Assembly: GCA_020845495.1 (NCBI GenBank)
Contig: JADLFM010000087.1
Coordinates: forward strand, 1 to 44,229
Source: Chloroflexota bacterium
Lineage (GTDB): Bacteria > Chloroflexota > UBA6077 > JACCZL01
Direction: 5' to 3'
DNA: 44,229 bases
The notes beneath the pieces were generated by a model. The model was not told the origin of the DNA and did no database searches. It was given only the letters and a program-made list of their open reading frames with translations. Shown in pieces: positions 1 through 10,286 of the stretch. Within the stretch, counting starts at the first letter, position 1. Every line of letters starts with the position of its first letter. Both the position numbers and the translations under genes were made by a program.

Positions 1-313
1 CGAAGATGGCGATGGGCAAGAGCGGGCCGTCGGGGCCGACGAGGTGCATGAGGAGCGACAGCACGGCTGGGTACCCGTAGGTCCGCAGTTTGTCCATGAA
101 GGTCCAGAGGCCGTCACGGTAGAGCCGCTGGCCCAGGTCGACGTATCCCAGCGCGTCGTAGGCAATCGGCTGATCGCCGGCCACGTAGAGCACGCTGCCC
201 AACGCGACCGAGACCAGGGTAATGACGCTGGGAACCGTGGTGTGTGGGCGGAGCCAGTTCCGGCACCGTGCCAACCGCGCAGTACGAGTCGACGGAGCGA
301 CAGCACTCTTCAT
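1..313 (-). CDS. Multi-pass membrane glycosyltransferase, GT-C/GT39-like, N-terminal fragment (partial)
   Basis: The reading frame is open from an ATG at 313 to the left edge, giving 104 codons. The protein starts with a basic segment (several Arg and Lys), then a hydrophobic stretch at about residues 26-38, then a polar loop reading YDALGYVDLGQRLYRDGLW and ending in an RTYGYP segment. This order (basic N-terminus, first membrane helix, acidic-aromatic extracytoplasmic loop) is typical of GT39/ArnT/PMT-like enzymes that transfer sugars from polyprenyl phosphates. A purine-rich GGGAAGGG lies about 10 bases before the ATG. The catalytic core beyond the first loop is outside the window, so the family is inferred from a short stretch. 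It may equally be an uncharacterised polytopic membrane protein. Confidence 0.6.
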   Translation of the reverse strand, partial: MKSAVAPSTRTARLARCRNWLRPHTTVPSVITLVSVALGSVLYVAGDQPIAYDALGYVDLGQRLYRDGLWTFMDKLRTYGYPAVLSLLMHLVGPDGPLLPIAIF

Positions 314-771
314 GCGTGTGCGCCCTTCCCAGGGGGACTCAGTCAGACCGTTGGCTCTTTGGTTGGAGCCTGCACCCCAGGGATGCGGCGAAGGGTGGTC
401 GCGGCGCTGTCGCCACGGACGGCTCGCCGCGGTCCGTGACGACGCCGCGTGGGGGTCGTGTCCGCGGGTACCGACCGGCCGAAGCGATGAGGTGATCCTG
501 ACGACCGCACCAGTACCCGATGGCGGATCATGCGCTATCGCCGTTACGGCGCGCAACAAATTCGGCCATCCGACGCACGTACGATCGCGCGACAAGCACG
601 CAGATCTGCCATGACGTACGGCGGCCGGGTGGGCCGGCGGGCCGCGGCCTCTACCCTCGTGCTGCCATCACCACGGCGCTAGAGGGCGAGGTGACACAGT
701 GAGGGCCGAGGCTCCGCACGGGAGCCTCGGCCCTCGGCCGTGATGCGCTGCTGCGAAACGTCGAGGAGCGG
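314..771. other. Intergenic region, no gene recognised
   Basis: This stretch separates the left-edge membrane gene from the 3' end of the aldehyde oxidoreductase gene. Short open frames on both strands have no start signals or recognisable motifs. A 7-bp inverted repeat (414-420 with 432-438) and a strong perfect hairpin at 701-735 are present. The promoter of the left-edge gene should lie here, but I could not pick convincing -35 and -10 boxes. Confidence 0.5.
701..735. terminator. Perfect 15-bp hairpin downstream of the AOR gene
   Basis: Positions 701-715 are perfectly complementary to 721-735, with a 5-base loop. The hairpin begins 36 bases past the stop codon of the minus-strand oxidoreductase. 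There is no T-run on either side, so it is terminator-like rather than a textbook rho-independent terminator. Confidence 0.55.
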
Positions 772-2613
<1,842 letters not shown>

Positions 2614-2690
2614 GTGAGCTCCTCCAGGCAACGAGCTCCGGGCGACGGCGCCCGGGGCGCGGGCTCGTCATCGCCCGCGCCGGTGCACCG

Positions 2691-2719
2691 ATTCTACTAT
2701 CTCGGCGAGCCGCTGCCCA
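2691..2719 (-). promoter_or_regulatory. Candidate sigma70-type promoter for the AOR gene
   Basis: Read on the minus strand there is TGGGCA, a 17-base spacer and TAGAAT (4/6 and 5/6 matches to the -35 and -10 consensus). Transcription would begin near 2684, leaving a leader of about 70 bases before the start codon at 2613. Confidence 0.4.
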
Positions 2720-2865
2720 CCAGATTCGACCCGGCGTACCAGATTCGGCGCCACGCCCCCTGACGTCAGAGGCAGAACGAGCCTCTCACACGCGCAGGCC
2801 ACACCTTCGTGCCCGCGCTGACTTTGTCCACACCCGGGTACACTCCACGGCGCGGGAGGGTGATG

Positions 2866-3591
2866 ATGACCGGCCGGGATGTTCGGGTTGCCACCTTCGA
2901 TTGTTACGGGACGCTCGTCGACTGGGAGGGCGGCGCCGCGAGCTTCCTCTACGCTCTCGCGCTCAGGTACGGCGAGCGCCAGCTTGTGCCTGGCCGCGCC
3001 CTGCGTGACCGTTGGGAGGCGATCCAGTTCGATCTACTCTCAGGCCCGTATCGGCCGTACAAGTCTATTCTGGCCGAAAGCCTGAGGCTCTGGATGACTG
3101 AGCGCGGCTACCCTTGGGACGACGCCGAGGGTACGGCGCTGGTGCGCGCCATCCGAAGTTGGCAGCCGTTCTCGGACACGCGTCCGGCGCTGGTCCAGGC
3201 GAAGGCGTCCGGCTTGCGGCTTGCGATCGTCTCGAACACCGACCGCGACATCATCGAGCACACGCTCCGTCACCTGGATCTGCCGTTTGACGACGTCATC
3301 ACCGCTGAGGACTGCCGCGCCTACAAGCCCGCCCACACCGTCTTCGAGCAGGCGTTGGCCCGAATCGGCGAGCCGCCCGAGCGAGTGCTCCACGTCGCCT
3401 TCGGCTTCAAGTACGACATCGGTCCGGCTCAGTCGGTCGGCTGCCGGACGGCGTGGGTGAACCGCTTCGTGGAGGCGGCGCCGGGGCCGGCCCAGCCGGA
3501 TTACGTCTGGCGCGACCTCTGGGGGCTGGCCGAGCTCGTGGGCGGACGTGGCCCGGTTCCACCCGGCGATACACCTGGAACGGCCCGATAG
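2866..3591 (+). CDS. HAD-superfamily hydrolase, 2-haloacid dehalogenase-like
   Basis: This 241-residue cytoplasmic protein has the HAD motifs in order: FDCYGTLVDW near the N-terminus (nucleophile Asp plus the Y-G-T seen in haloacid-dehalogenase-type members), VSNTD in the middle (motif II), CRAYKPA (motif III Lys) and HVAFGFKYDIGPA (motif IV, distal Asp). The insert between motifs I and II is an alpha-helical cap of the type II dehalogenase kind. Family members cleave C-halogen or phosphate-ester bonds; the substrate is unknown. Two ATGs occur in tandem at 2863 and 2866. GGAGG at 2855-2859 is better spaced from the second. It diverges from the AOR gene across about 250 bases and is followed about 110 bases later by the SGNH hydrolase, perhaps in one transcript. 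Confidence 0.85.
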   Translation: MTGRDVRVATFDCYGTLVDWEGGAASFLYALALRYGERQLVPGRALRDRWEAIQFDLLSGPYRPYKSILAESLRLWMTERGYPWDDAEGTALVRAIRSWQPFSDTRPALVQAKASGLRLAIVSNTDRDIIEHTLRHLDLPFDDVITAEDCRAYKPAHTVFEQALARIGEPPERVLHVAFGFKYDIGPAQSVGCRTAWVNRFVEAAPGPAQPDYVWRDLWGLAELVGGRGPVPPGDTPGTAR

Positions 3592-3701
3592 GTAGTCGAC
3601 CCGACGTCATCTGACGAGCTGTCCTCATCCTCGTGAGCGCGACGCCTTCGCGGGCGGTGGGGCGAACGGATCAACTCGGCACATCCAGGAAAGGGAGGCA
3701 C

Positions 3702-4298
3702 ATGGCGGACGTTCGAATTTGCTTCATCGGCGACTCGTTCACCAATGGCACCGGCGACGATACCTGTCTCGGCTGGACAGGGCGGGTCTGTGCCAGTGCC
3801 CGCGCGGCCGGTCACGGGGTGACGTACTACAACCTCGGCATCCGCCGCGAGACGACCGTCGATATCCGCGCTCGCTGGCGCAGGGAGATCGCGCCGCGCC
3901 TGGGGCCGGGTGTCGACGGGCGGCTGGTCTTCTCCTTCGGCGGAAACGATGCGACGCTCGAAGATGGACGGCCGCGAGTGTCGCCGGAAGCATCGGCGGA
4001 GAACGCCCATGCGATGGTGCGAGAGGCGCGGGCGTTGTTCCCGACGCTCGTGGTCGGGCTGCCGCCGGCGCCCGAGGATGACAGGACGGCCCGCCACGCC
4101 GATTTGACCGCTCGCTATGCCTCCGTGTGCCGTGACCTCGACGTCCCCTTCCTCGACGTGTTGGAGCCATTGCGGCACGTCCGAGCCTGGTGGGATGAGG
4201 TTGCAGCGGGCGACGGCATCCACCCTGGCGCTGGCGGATACGCGGCCCTGGCGCAGCTTGTCGAGGAGTGGGACGCCTGGCAGCGCTGGTGGCGGTGA
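3702..4298 (+). CDS. SGNH/GDSL-family hydrolase
   Basis: The 198-residue product begins with MADVRICFIGDSFTNGTGDD: the GDS block I with nucleophilic Ser lies right after the first beta strand. GGNDATL supplies block III (Asn), and GDGIHPGAGGYAAL supplies the block V Asp-x-x-His of the catalytic triad. Such enzymes are esterases or lipases on small acyl esters or acetylated sugars. There is no signal peptide, so it is probably cytoplasmic. The start at 3702 is preceded by AAGGGAGG at good spacing; an upstream in-frame GTG at 3633 would add an unconserved leader and is rejected. The substrate is not predictable. Confidence 0.87.
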   Translation: MADVRICFIGDSFTNGTGDDTCLGWTGRVCASARAAGHGVTYYNLGIRRETTVDIRARWRREIAPRLGPGVDGRLVFSFGGNDATLEDGRPRVSPEASAENAHAMVREARALFPTLVVGLPPAPEDDRTARHADLTARYASVCRDLDVPFLDVLEPLRHVRAWWDEVAAGDGIHPGAGGYAALAQLVEEWDAWQRWWR

Positions 4299-4701
4299 TG
4301 TCGCGAATGACGTTCTCCGACGTACTCGGCGACCGCCGGACGTGAGGGAGGACTGACCCCTCGGCTACCATTTAAGGGCGCTACCCGGCTGGGTGCAACG
4401 GGGCCGGCACCAAGAACAGGTCGTAAATGATGTCGACGGTCTGCACACCGCTCCATCTGATCACTGGCTCTGGATTAGATCGGCCACGTATATCTGGTAG
4501 GCACGATCTAGCCTCACGAGCACCGAAGTTGGTGGCCTTGGAGGCATTTCCACCACCGGCAAGTGCAAGTGATCCAGATTGCCACCATGCCAGCATCTCG
4601 TGCTTGGGTACTGCGTGACGTGCGACCGGCGAAACTTTCTACGACTGATGGAATGCCGATCGGCAGCCTGATCGGACGATCACTGGAGGCGATCTGAAAC
4701 G
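4299..4701. other. Intergenic transition into a lower-GC block; no gene recognised
   Basis: From about 4370 the base composition becomes visibly less GC-rich than in the preceding genes. Short frames on both strands (for example 4381-4596 on the minus strand) have no ribosome site or recognisable motif. A 15-bp sequence at 4358-4372 recurs exactly at 10287-10301. GGAGG at 4684-4688 probably serves the amidohydrolase start at 4702. Confidence 0.5.
4358..4372 (+). repeat. Left copy of a 15-bp direct repeat at the edge of the low-GC block
   Basis: CCCTCGGCTACCATT is identical to the copy at 10287-10301. In both places GTGAGGG begins exactly 16 bases upstream, so the resemblance covers about 31 bases with 25 identities. 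It may be an insertion-boundary repeat or a shared promoter (TACCAT as -10). Confidence 0.6.
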
Positions 4702-5949
4702 ATGGCTACTTTCGTGCGCAATGGCGTGCTCTTTGATGGCAGTGAGCGGGATCCCATCTCACGGGGGGCGGTCCTGGTGGATGGCGGCCACATTGTCGCG
4801 GCCGGCTCCGAAAACACCGTGCAGGCTCCGCGCGATGCGCGGGTCGTAGATGCAGATGGCGGGACGATCATCCCTGGACTCTTCAATCTCCACGACCACC
4901 TCTGCCGAAAGTCCGTGCGAGTACCAGGACCAGGTCTCTCAACGAATGAGCGAGTCTTCCTCATGCGGCGCAAGTCGCATGACTACCTCGTCCTGTATAT
5001 GGCTCATCACGCGCTCGCCGAACTACGGTCTGGCGTCACTACGATTCGGGATTTCGGTGCTGAAGGGTATGCCGCAATCGGGCTAATGCACTCGATTGAA
5101 GATGGACTTACGCCCGGGCCACACATCATCGCGGCCGGGCGGCCTGTCTGCGTGACCGGCGGTCATGGTACATCCTGGGGAGCCCGTGAGGCGGATGGTC
5201 CAGAGGAGGTTCGGAAGGCCGTACGCGAGCAGATCAAGGCAGGAGCGACGTGCATTAAGCTGATGGCCTCCGGAGGACTAGGTGGCTTCCCCGAGGAAGA
5301 TACGGGCATCCCGGAACTCACCATGGAAGAGATGCGCGCGGGCGTCGATGAGGCCCACAAATGGGGGCGTCGCACGTCCGCACATGCCTATCCAAAGGAG
5401 GCCATCAGAAACGCCGTCCTCGCAGGCATTGATAGTATCGAGCACGGAGCCTTCTTGGACGAGGAGCTTGTCTCCCTTATGCGAGAGCGTAACGTGGCGC
5501 TCGTGCCCACTGTATCCGGATTGATCCCAGTCGCATTTAATCTGAAGATGAAGGGACGACAGGATCACTACGACGTTATCATGAAGAACGTTATCTCACC
5601 ACAGCAGGCAAGTATTCGACTGGCGATAGAATCTGGAATTTGTGTCGGTACGGGATCAGACACGAACGGAGAGATTGTTGAGGAGATGGAGCTCCTCCAG
5701 GAAGCAGCAGGACTCTCGAATCTTGAGTGCATCCGGATGGCTACATCCTCGGCAGCCAAGATTGCAGGAATTGACAAATCCGTAGGTGTGCTCGAGCCGG
5801 GCAAGCTGGCTAATCTCGTCATCGTAAATGGCAATCCGCTCGATCGACTCGCGGATCTTCGGCGACCACGATGGGTCATATACAAAGGGGAGGTATTTGA
5901 GGGGGTGCCGATGCCGCTGGGAATGCGGTTGGCGGCGGAACAGCAGTAG
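4702..5949 (+). CDS. Metal-dependent amidohydrolase (imidazolonepropionase / Xaa-Pro dipeptidase-like)
   Basis: The 415-residue protein has the amidohydrolase plan: an N-terminal beta domain (VRNGVLFDG, GTIIPGLFNLHDH), a TIM barrel, and a C-terminal return to the beta domain (GKLANLVIVNGNPL). Likely metal ligands are H64 and H66 (HDH), K186 (KLMASGG, probable carboxylated Lys), H228 (SAHAY), H248 (IEHGAF) and D320 (GSDTNGE). Relatives hydrolyse cyclic amides or dipeptides such as Xaa-Pro. It is cytoplasmic, with no signal peptide. GGAGG lies 13 bases before the ATG. It converges on a peptide-type ABC operon, which fits degrading an imported amide or peptide; this is inferred from location only. 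Codon use is less GC-biased than in genes outside the block. Confidence 0.88.
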   Translation: MATFVRNGVLFDGSERDPISRGAVLVDGGHIVAAGSENTVQAPRDARVVDADGGTIIPGLFNLHDHLCRKSVRVPGPGLSTNERVFLMRRKSHDYLVLYMAHHALAELRSGVTTIRDFGAEGYAAIGLMHSIEDGLTPGPHIIAAGRPVCVTGGHGTSWGAREADGPEEVRKAVREQIKAGATCIKLMASGGLGGFPEEDTGIPELTMEEMRAGVDEAHKWGRRTSAHAYPKEAIRNAVLAGIDSIEHGAFLDEELVSLMRERNVALVPTVSGLIPVAFNLKMKGRQDHYDVIMKNVISPQQASIRLAIESGICVGTGSDTNGEIVEEMELLQEAAGLSNLECIRMATSSAAKIAGIDKSVGVLEPGKLANLVIVNGNPLDRLADLRRPRWVIYKGEVFEGVPMPLGMRLAAEQQ

Positions 5950-5960
5950 AAGGATGTAGT

Positions 5961-5990
5961 GCGGGATGCCCTGTGAGTGGGGCATCCCGC
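5961..5990. terminator. Hairpin between convergent genes
   Basis: An 11-bp perfect stem (5961-5971 with 5980-5990) and 8-base loop lie between the amidohydrolase stop and the convergent permease stop. It can serve both directions. There is no long T-run. Confidence 0.65.
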
Positions 5991-6044
5991 TGTGGCAGGC
6001 TATGAAGGCTCGCCGTCGCGATAAGGGGACGATGCGCTTCAAAG

Positions 6045-6932
6045 TTACAAGCGGCGGCTCCGCAGAGGATCGAGGCGATCGCGAAGCCAGTTGCCGAGCA
6101 GGTTGACGCCCAGCACCAGGACTGTAATCGCTAGTCCTGGTAGCGTAGCGATCCACCACGCCGCAGAGACGAAATTGCGTCCATCGGCAACCATATTGCC
6201 CCAGGTAGGTGTCGGAGGTTGCACCCCAAGCCCAAGGAAGCTAAGCGTCGCCTCCGACAGAATCATGCGCGAAACCTGAAACGAGGCGAGGACGATAATC
6301 GAATTCGACACGTTTGGCAGGATGTGGCGCAAGAGCAGCCGCCAATCGCTCATGCCGAGTGAGCGAGCTGCCTCAACGTAAACCCGCTCTCGCACAACGA
6401 GCACCTCACCGCGCACGACTTTCGCAAAATACACCCAGCTTGTGATGACGAGTATCAGGATCACGTTCAGCAGACTGGAGCCGAGTACCGCCGCGACAGC
6501 AATCGCCAGTGCGAGAAAGGGAATCGTCAACTGGATGTCGGTGACCCGCATGATGACGGCATCCCAAACTCCACGTCGAAACCCGGCGATAAGGCCGAGC
6601 AGTGTTCCTACCACTAACTGTCCGGCCGTCGCTGTGAGCGCGATCACTAGGGAAATCTGCGCCCCATACAGAAGCCGACTCAAGATATCGCGGCCCAGTG
6701 AATCTGTGCCGAGCCAGAAGATTGTTCCGTTCTGCGACCGTGCAAGCGGCGGCTTCAGGCGGTTGCTCAATTCCTGAGCGGTCGGATCGAATGGTGAGAT
6801 GACAGGAGCAAGTACTGCTGCCAGTAGGACTATGATGAGTATGACCAGCGCAAGTGATGCCGACAACGTCAAGGGGCGTCGCTTCGCCTTCGTAGGCATG
6901 GGTGCCGAGATGGAGACGGCCGCCGTATTCAT
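6045..6932 (-). CDS. ABC transporter permease, DppC/OppC type
   Basis: The 295-residue inner-membrane protein has the DppC layout: a short cytoplasmic N-terminus, first helix at about residues 25-46, the periplasmic segment ending in FWLGTDSLGRDILSRLLYG, then five more helices. The EAA loop that contacts the ATPase is EAARSLGMSDWRLLLRHILP, and SFLGLGVQPPTPTWG is typical of the subfamily. With the DppB-like partner it would form the channel of a peptide, nickel or opine importer. Its start overlaps the end of the DppB gene by four bases (ATGA), implying translational coupling. No ATPase genes (DppD/DppF) are present in the window, so energisation must come from elsewhere. Confidence 0.93.
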   Translation of the reverse strand: MNTAAVSISAPMPTKAKRRPLTLSASLALVILIIVLLAAVLAPVISPFDPTAQELSNRLKPPLARSQNGTIFWLGTDSLGRDILSRLLYGAQISLVIALTATAGQLVVGTLLGLIAGFRRGVWDAVIMRVTDIQLTIPFLALAIAVAAVLGSSLLNVILILVITSWVYFAKVVRGEVLVVRERVYVEAARSLGMSDWRLLLRHILPNVSNSIIVLASFQVSRMILSEATLSFLGLGVQPPTPTWGNMVADGRNFVSAAWWIATLPGLAITVLVLGVNLLGNWLRDRLDPLRSRRL

Positions 6933-7846
6933 TGGAACCGCACTCTCGGGTCGAGGACTGAATAAATGATGTCAACGAGTAGGTTGATGCTGACAATCAC
7001 GATAGATAGAAGAATCACAAAGCCCTGCACAAGCGTAAAATCGCGCCCAAAGATCGCCTGCACTACAAGTAGGCCCATTCCCGGATAGTTGAAGACTGTC
7101 TCGGTCACAATGGCACCACTTAAGAGATATCCAATTTGCAGCGAAATAACTGTGACTACTGGCATCGCGGCTATTGGTGCTACATGACGGACTATTATCG
7201 CCCACTCTGTAAGTCCTTTCGAGCGGGCCGTACGAACGTACTCCTGATCCAGTACGTCAAGTAAGCTCGATCGTACCATTCTGGTTGCAAGTGCTGCGGA
7301 GTACGCTCCCAGCGTGATAGATGGGGCAATCAAATGCGCAAGAGTTCCAGCGCCCATCACTGGCACCACTTGCAACTGCACAGCGAAGATCATTATCAGC
7401 ACAATGCCCAACCAGAATGTTGGAACGCACTGTCCCAGTAGCGCGACGAATGAGCTGATTGTGTCGATAGTTGAGTCTCGTTTTAGCGCCGACAATGTCC
7501 CGAGGGGCAAGGCTACTAGAAGGCAGACGAGGAGTGCGCCGACCGTCAGTTGCAGTGTGGCCGGTACACGCTCTGCGAGTAGCTCTAATGCTGGCCGCCG
7601 GTGCCGCAGGGACTGGCCAAGATCCCCCTGTATAAGGCGGCTAAGATAGTTGACGTACTGCTCCGTGAGTGGGCGGTCAAGTTGTAGCTGGGAGCGGACG
7701 CGAGCGATTTCCTCGTCGCTGGCATCAGTCGGAAGCAGCAACTGGACTGGATCACCAGACGCATGCATTAGGAAGAAGACGATCGTACAGACGCCCCAAA
7801 TGACGAGCGCGGACTGGGCTATACGCCTGAGGATGAACCTGGTCAT
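6929..7846 (-). CDS. ABC transporter permease, DppB/OppB type
   Basis: The 305-residue membrane protein starts with the DppB signature (FILRRIAQSALVIWGVCTIVF, helix 1), followed by the large extracytoplasmic region (RSQLQLDRPLTEQYVNYL, GDLGQSLRHRRP) and five more helices. The EAA motif is YVRTARSKGLTEWAIIVRHV. It pairs with the DppC-like protein and sits 228 bases downstream of the binding-protein gene on the same strand. That gap holds a 72-codon open frame overlapping the start by four bases, but it has no recognisable features and I do not call it. The lower GC of this gene is among the clearest in the window. Confidence 0.93.
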   Translation of the reverse strand: MTRFILRRIAQSALVIWGVCTIVFFLMHASGDPVQLLLPTDASDEEIARVRSQLQLDRPLTEQYVNYLSRLIQGDLGQSLRHRRPALELLAERVPATLQLTVGALLVCLLVALPLGTLSALKRDSTIDTISSFVALLGQCVPTFWLGIVLIMIFAVQLQVVPVMGAGTLAHLIAPSITLGAYSAALATRMVRSSLLDVLDQEYVRTARSKGLTEWAIIVRHVAPIAAMPVVTVISLQIGYLLSGAIVTETVFNYPGMGLLVVQAIFGRDFTLVQGFVILLSIVIVSINLLVDIIYSVLDPRVRFQ

Positions 7847-8074
7847 TGCGCGTCCGGCCTTTGCTTCATACCAATGCCGCCGGCCGACGCTGTCTGTGCC
7901 AGACCTGACCGTCCTGTGGGAACGCCAGTATTACGGACCTGGCTGAGACGGATGGTATCAGAGTGAGATGCTGCAAACCGCTCACACAATCCCCTCGATC
8001 CGATTGCTGGGCAACTTATGCCTGCATCGGGATCCCGACGTTGCATGGTCTGACGCCGCATGACGAGAGGCGCT

Positions 8075-9649
8075 TCATGACGTCATGGATACTTCTGCGA
8101 GCGAGATTGACTCGTCGGCTCGGGCGCTCCACCCAGCAATGCGCTTGTTCACGCCCAGCACGTCTTGCATCTGGAACAGAAAGATCCAGGGTGCTGCGTC
8201 CTTGAGATGCGCGAGTGCACTTGCATAAACGGCCTTGCGCTCATCAGCATTGACGTTCGATTGTCCTTCGGCTATAAGTGCGTCCAGTTCGGGGTCGTTG
8301 TAGTACAGACCACGCCGTCGCGAATCGAAGTAACCTGCCATCGTGTCATCTGCGTCGAGGATCGGGGTTCCGTACGCGAAGTAGAACATCGTGAAACGGT
8401 TCTCAGCGTTCTTTGCATCGAACAGCCGTGCGAGAAAGTTTGCGTATTCGAGAATCTCGACGTTCACTCTCACGTCAACCTTCGCCAACTGCCCAGCAAC
8501 GGCCTGCGCGATCTCAGCATCTAGCAAATAGCGCCCCTTAACCGTATGCATCGTCACATCTAGACCAGTTGGAAACCCGGCATCGGCTAGGAGCTTCTTG
8601 GCGAGTTCAGGATCGTACTTGTACGGTGCGAGCGTGGGATCAAAGCCAAACTGCTCTGCGCTCAATACACTCGGGACGCGCGTGGCACGGCCACCGATGA
8701 GATCGCGGATAATACTGTCAACATCAACGGCGTAGTTCAGTGCTTGTCGTACGTGCACGTCTCTGAAAGGGTCGCGGAACGTATTCATGCCGACGAAGTA
8801 GACCCGGGCGTTCGGGACCAACTCCACCTCGAGTTTTGGGTCGGACTCAATCTCTGCTATCTGCTGCGGCTCGACGTTGGTGATGAAATCGACGGTACCC
8901 GTGCGCAGCGCCGCTACTCGAGTCGAGGCTTCAATAATCGGCCTGTGGATCAGCCGTGAGACTTTCGCCTTGGTCCCCCAGTAGTCCGGAAACGCGTCCA
9001 TTGTTAGATGATCGTCTTTCACCCACTCAGCGTACTTGAATGGACCCGTTCCCACTGGCTGGGGCTCCGCGTCGCCGGTTATGGCGGCGATCACACTGGC
9101 CGGCAGAATAACTGTGCTGGGAATAGACAGCCGGGACAATAGAACTGGGTCCGGCTTGATGGTTACGAACCTCACGGTCATCGGGTCAACGAGGTCAACG
9201 CTCTTTAGCGTAGAGACGGCCGTGCGGTTAATCAGAGGGCTGTTCTTGTCCATGATTCGATCGAAGGTGGCCTTCACGTCTCGACCGCTTAGTGTTGTGC
9301 CGTCGTGGAAACGAATATTCTCTCGGATGGCAAACGTCCAGGTATGGGGGTCCACCTGAGTCCACGACTTCGCGAGTAGCGGCACAAGATTGAGCGAGGC
9401 ATCACGGCCGATGAGCGGCTCGAAGATGTGACGCTGAACGTTGGATGCCGCCTGCCCACCCGATCGATGTGGGTCACTACTGATGAGGTCCGTACCAACC
9501 GAGAAGGTGACTGCGTTCGTCGACCCGCCTTGAGGGGCACAAGCGGTCCCCCCGGCCAGGCTCAAGGTCATCAGGCCCAGGGAGATAGCTCCGGAGTTGC
9601 AAAGAAACGCACGTCGGGAGATGGACGGTGTCCGATGGTTGGTCGCCAT
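8075..9649 (-). CDS. ABC transporter substrate-binding protein, family 5 (peptide/opine/nickel), Tat-type signal
   Basis: The 524-residue product carries a twin-arginine motif (SRRAFL, residues 11-16), a hydrophobic stretch and a cysteine at residue 37 (GGTAC), so it is probably a Tat-exported lipoprotein, although that lipobox is weak. The mature part is a typical family-5 binding protein: SSDPHRSGGQ, LAKSWTQVDPHTWTFAIREN, FHDGTTLSGRDVKATFDRI, GTGPFKYAEWVKDD, VRQALNYAVDVDSI and LLADAGFPTGLDV. It binds the solute for the adjacent permeases. I chose the ATG at 9649 because GGAGAGA lies upstream at good spacing; an in-frame ATG at 9670 is less likely. It is the first gene of the binding protein-permease-permease operon in the low-GC block. 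The ligand is unknown. Confidence 0.93.
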   Translation of the reverse strand: MATNHRTPSISRRAFLCNSGAISLGLMTLSLAGGTACAPQGGSTNAVTFSVGTDLISSDPHRSGGQAASNVQRHIFEPLIGRDASLNLVPLLAKSWTQVDPHTWTFAIRENIRFHDGTTLSGRDVKATFDRIMDKNSPLINRTAVSTLKSVDLVDPMTVRFVTIKPDPVLLSRLSIPSTVILPASVIAAITGDAEPQPVGTGPFKYAEWVKDDHLTMDAFPDYWGTKAKVSRLIHRPIIEASTRVAALRTGTVDFITNVEPQQIAEIESDPKLEVELVPNARVYFVGMNTFRDPFRDVHVRQALNYAVDVDSIIRDLIGGRATRVPSVLSAEQFGFDPTLAPYKYDPELAKKLLADAGFPTGLDVTMHTVKGRYLLDAEIAQAVAGQLAKVDVRVNVEILEYANFLARLFDAKNAENRFTMFYFAYGTPILDADDTMAGYFDSRRRGLYYNDPELDALIAEGQSNVNADERKAVYASALAHLKDAAPWIFLFQMQDVLGVNKRIAGWSARADESISLAEVSMTS

Positions 9650-9697
9650 GGGATTCTCTCCATGGGGCATGTAGTAGCATTGGCTGCTACCTCGCGC

Positions 9698-9725
9698 TTG
9701 ACGTGGGCATCAGTCGCGCTAAAAT
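9698..9725 (+). promoter_or_regulatory. Candidate sigma70 promoter with no gene downstream
   Basis: TTGACG, a 16-base spacer and TAAAAT (5/6 matches in each hexamer). It points away from the binding-protein operon into a region without a recognised gene, so it may drive a non-coding transcript or a lost regulator. Confidence 0.45.
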
Positions 9726-9729
9726 ACTT

Positions 9730-9764
9730 CACCTCACGAAGGCAACTGGGTTCTACGTGAGGTG
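9730..9764. promoter_or_regulatory. 9-bp inverted repeat just after the 9698-9725 promoter
   Basis: Positions 9730-9738 (CACCTCACG) are perfectly complementary to 9756-9764, separated by 17 bases. Lying at the expected transcription start it may be an operator for a dimeric repressor, or a 5' RNA hairpin. Confidence 0.4.
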
Positions 9765-10155
9765 TACTGTGCTGTCAATCTGGATAGCTACAACCTCGTG
9801 TATCAAGGGACGCTTGTGCCTGAACATCACGACGCCATCCGCTGGTGGCTCTGACCATACCCGGTGGCGTGTGAGCGAGTCGCCAATTTAGGAGCTATGT
9901 CGATGTCAGACGCCGACAGTGTACGTGGCGTACCTGATAGTGTCAAGTCGCGCGCGCCCATTCGTGCCAACAAGCGTGTTGTTCGCCGGGTGCGGTGCAG
10001 CTCATCGGCACTGTGAACGACGCACTGAGAAAGATCGCAATAAAGCGAGCATCATCCGATCACTTGTCAAATCTAGCGATTCCAACTAATTGATGGGCAA
10101 CGCCGACCCTGCGGGGTGGTCGAACTGATTGGCGCATGACCTCTGGTCGTTACTG

Positions 10156-10281
10156 CAGGTGGCAGAGGTGCAGGCGGAGAAGAGTCACGCTGAGCGTGAG
10201 GGGGAGGATGCGGGGGTAGGCCGGCCCGCCCAGGCGCCGGTGGTGCAGTTGGAGAAGAGTCATGCTGTGTGTGAGGGGGAG
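10156..10281 (+). repeat. Two copies of a 51-base direct repeat, period 75
   Basis: Copies at 10156-10206 and 10231-10281 agree at about 41 of 51 positions; the 3' 31 bases agree at 28. The first copy contains the palindrome TCACGCTGAGCGTGA. The end of the second copy (GTGAGGGGGAG) runs into the 15-bp edge repeat. Confidence 0.65.
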
Positions 10282-10286
10282 CCGTG

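Noticed and set aside
4381..4618. Short frames on both strands before the amidohydrolase
   Set aside because: No start signals, no motifs, and the two frames overlap each other in opposite directions; chance frames in a lower-GC spacer.
7843..8061. 72-codon minus-strand frame overlapping the DppB start by four bases
   Set aside because: The overlap looks like translational coupling, but the product has no recognisable fold or motif, and no ribosome site was found; treated as spacer.
9941..10090. Possible regulator gene remnant in the long spacer
   Set aside because: A protein-like C-terminal peptide can be read, but there is no start codon with support and no helix-turn-helix; too short to call.
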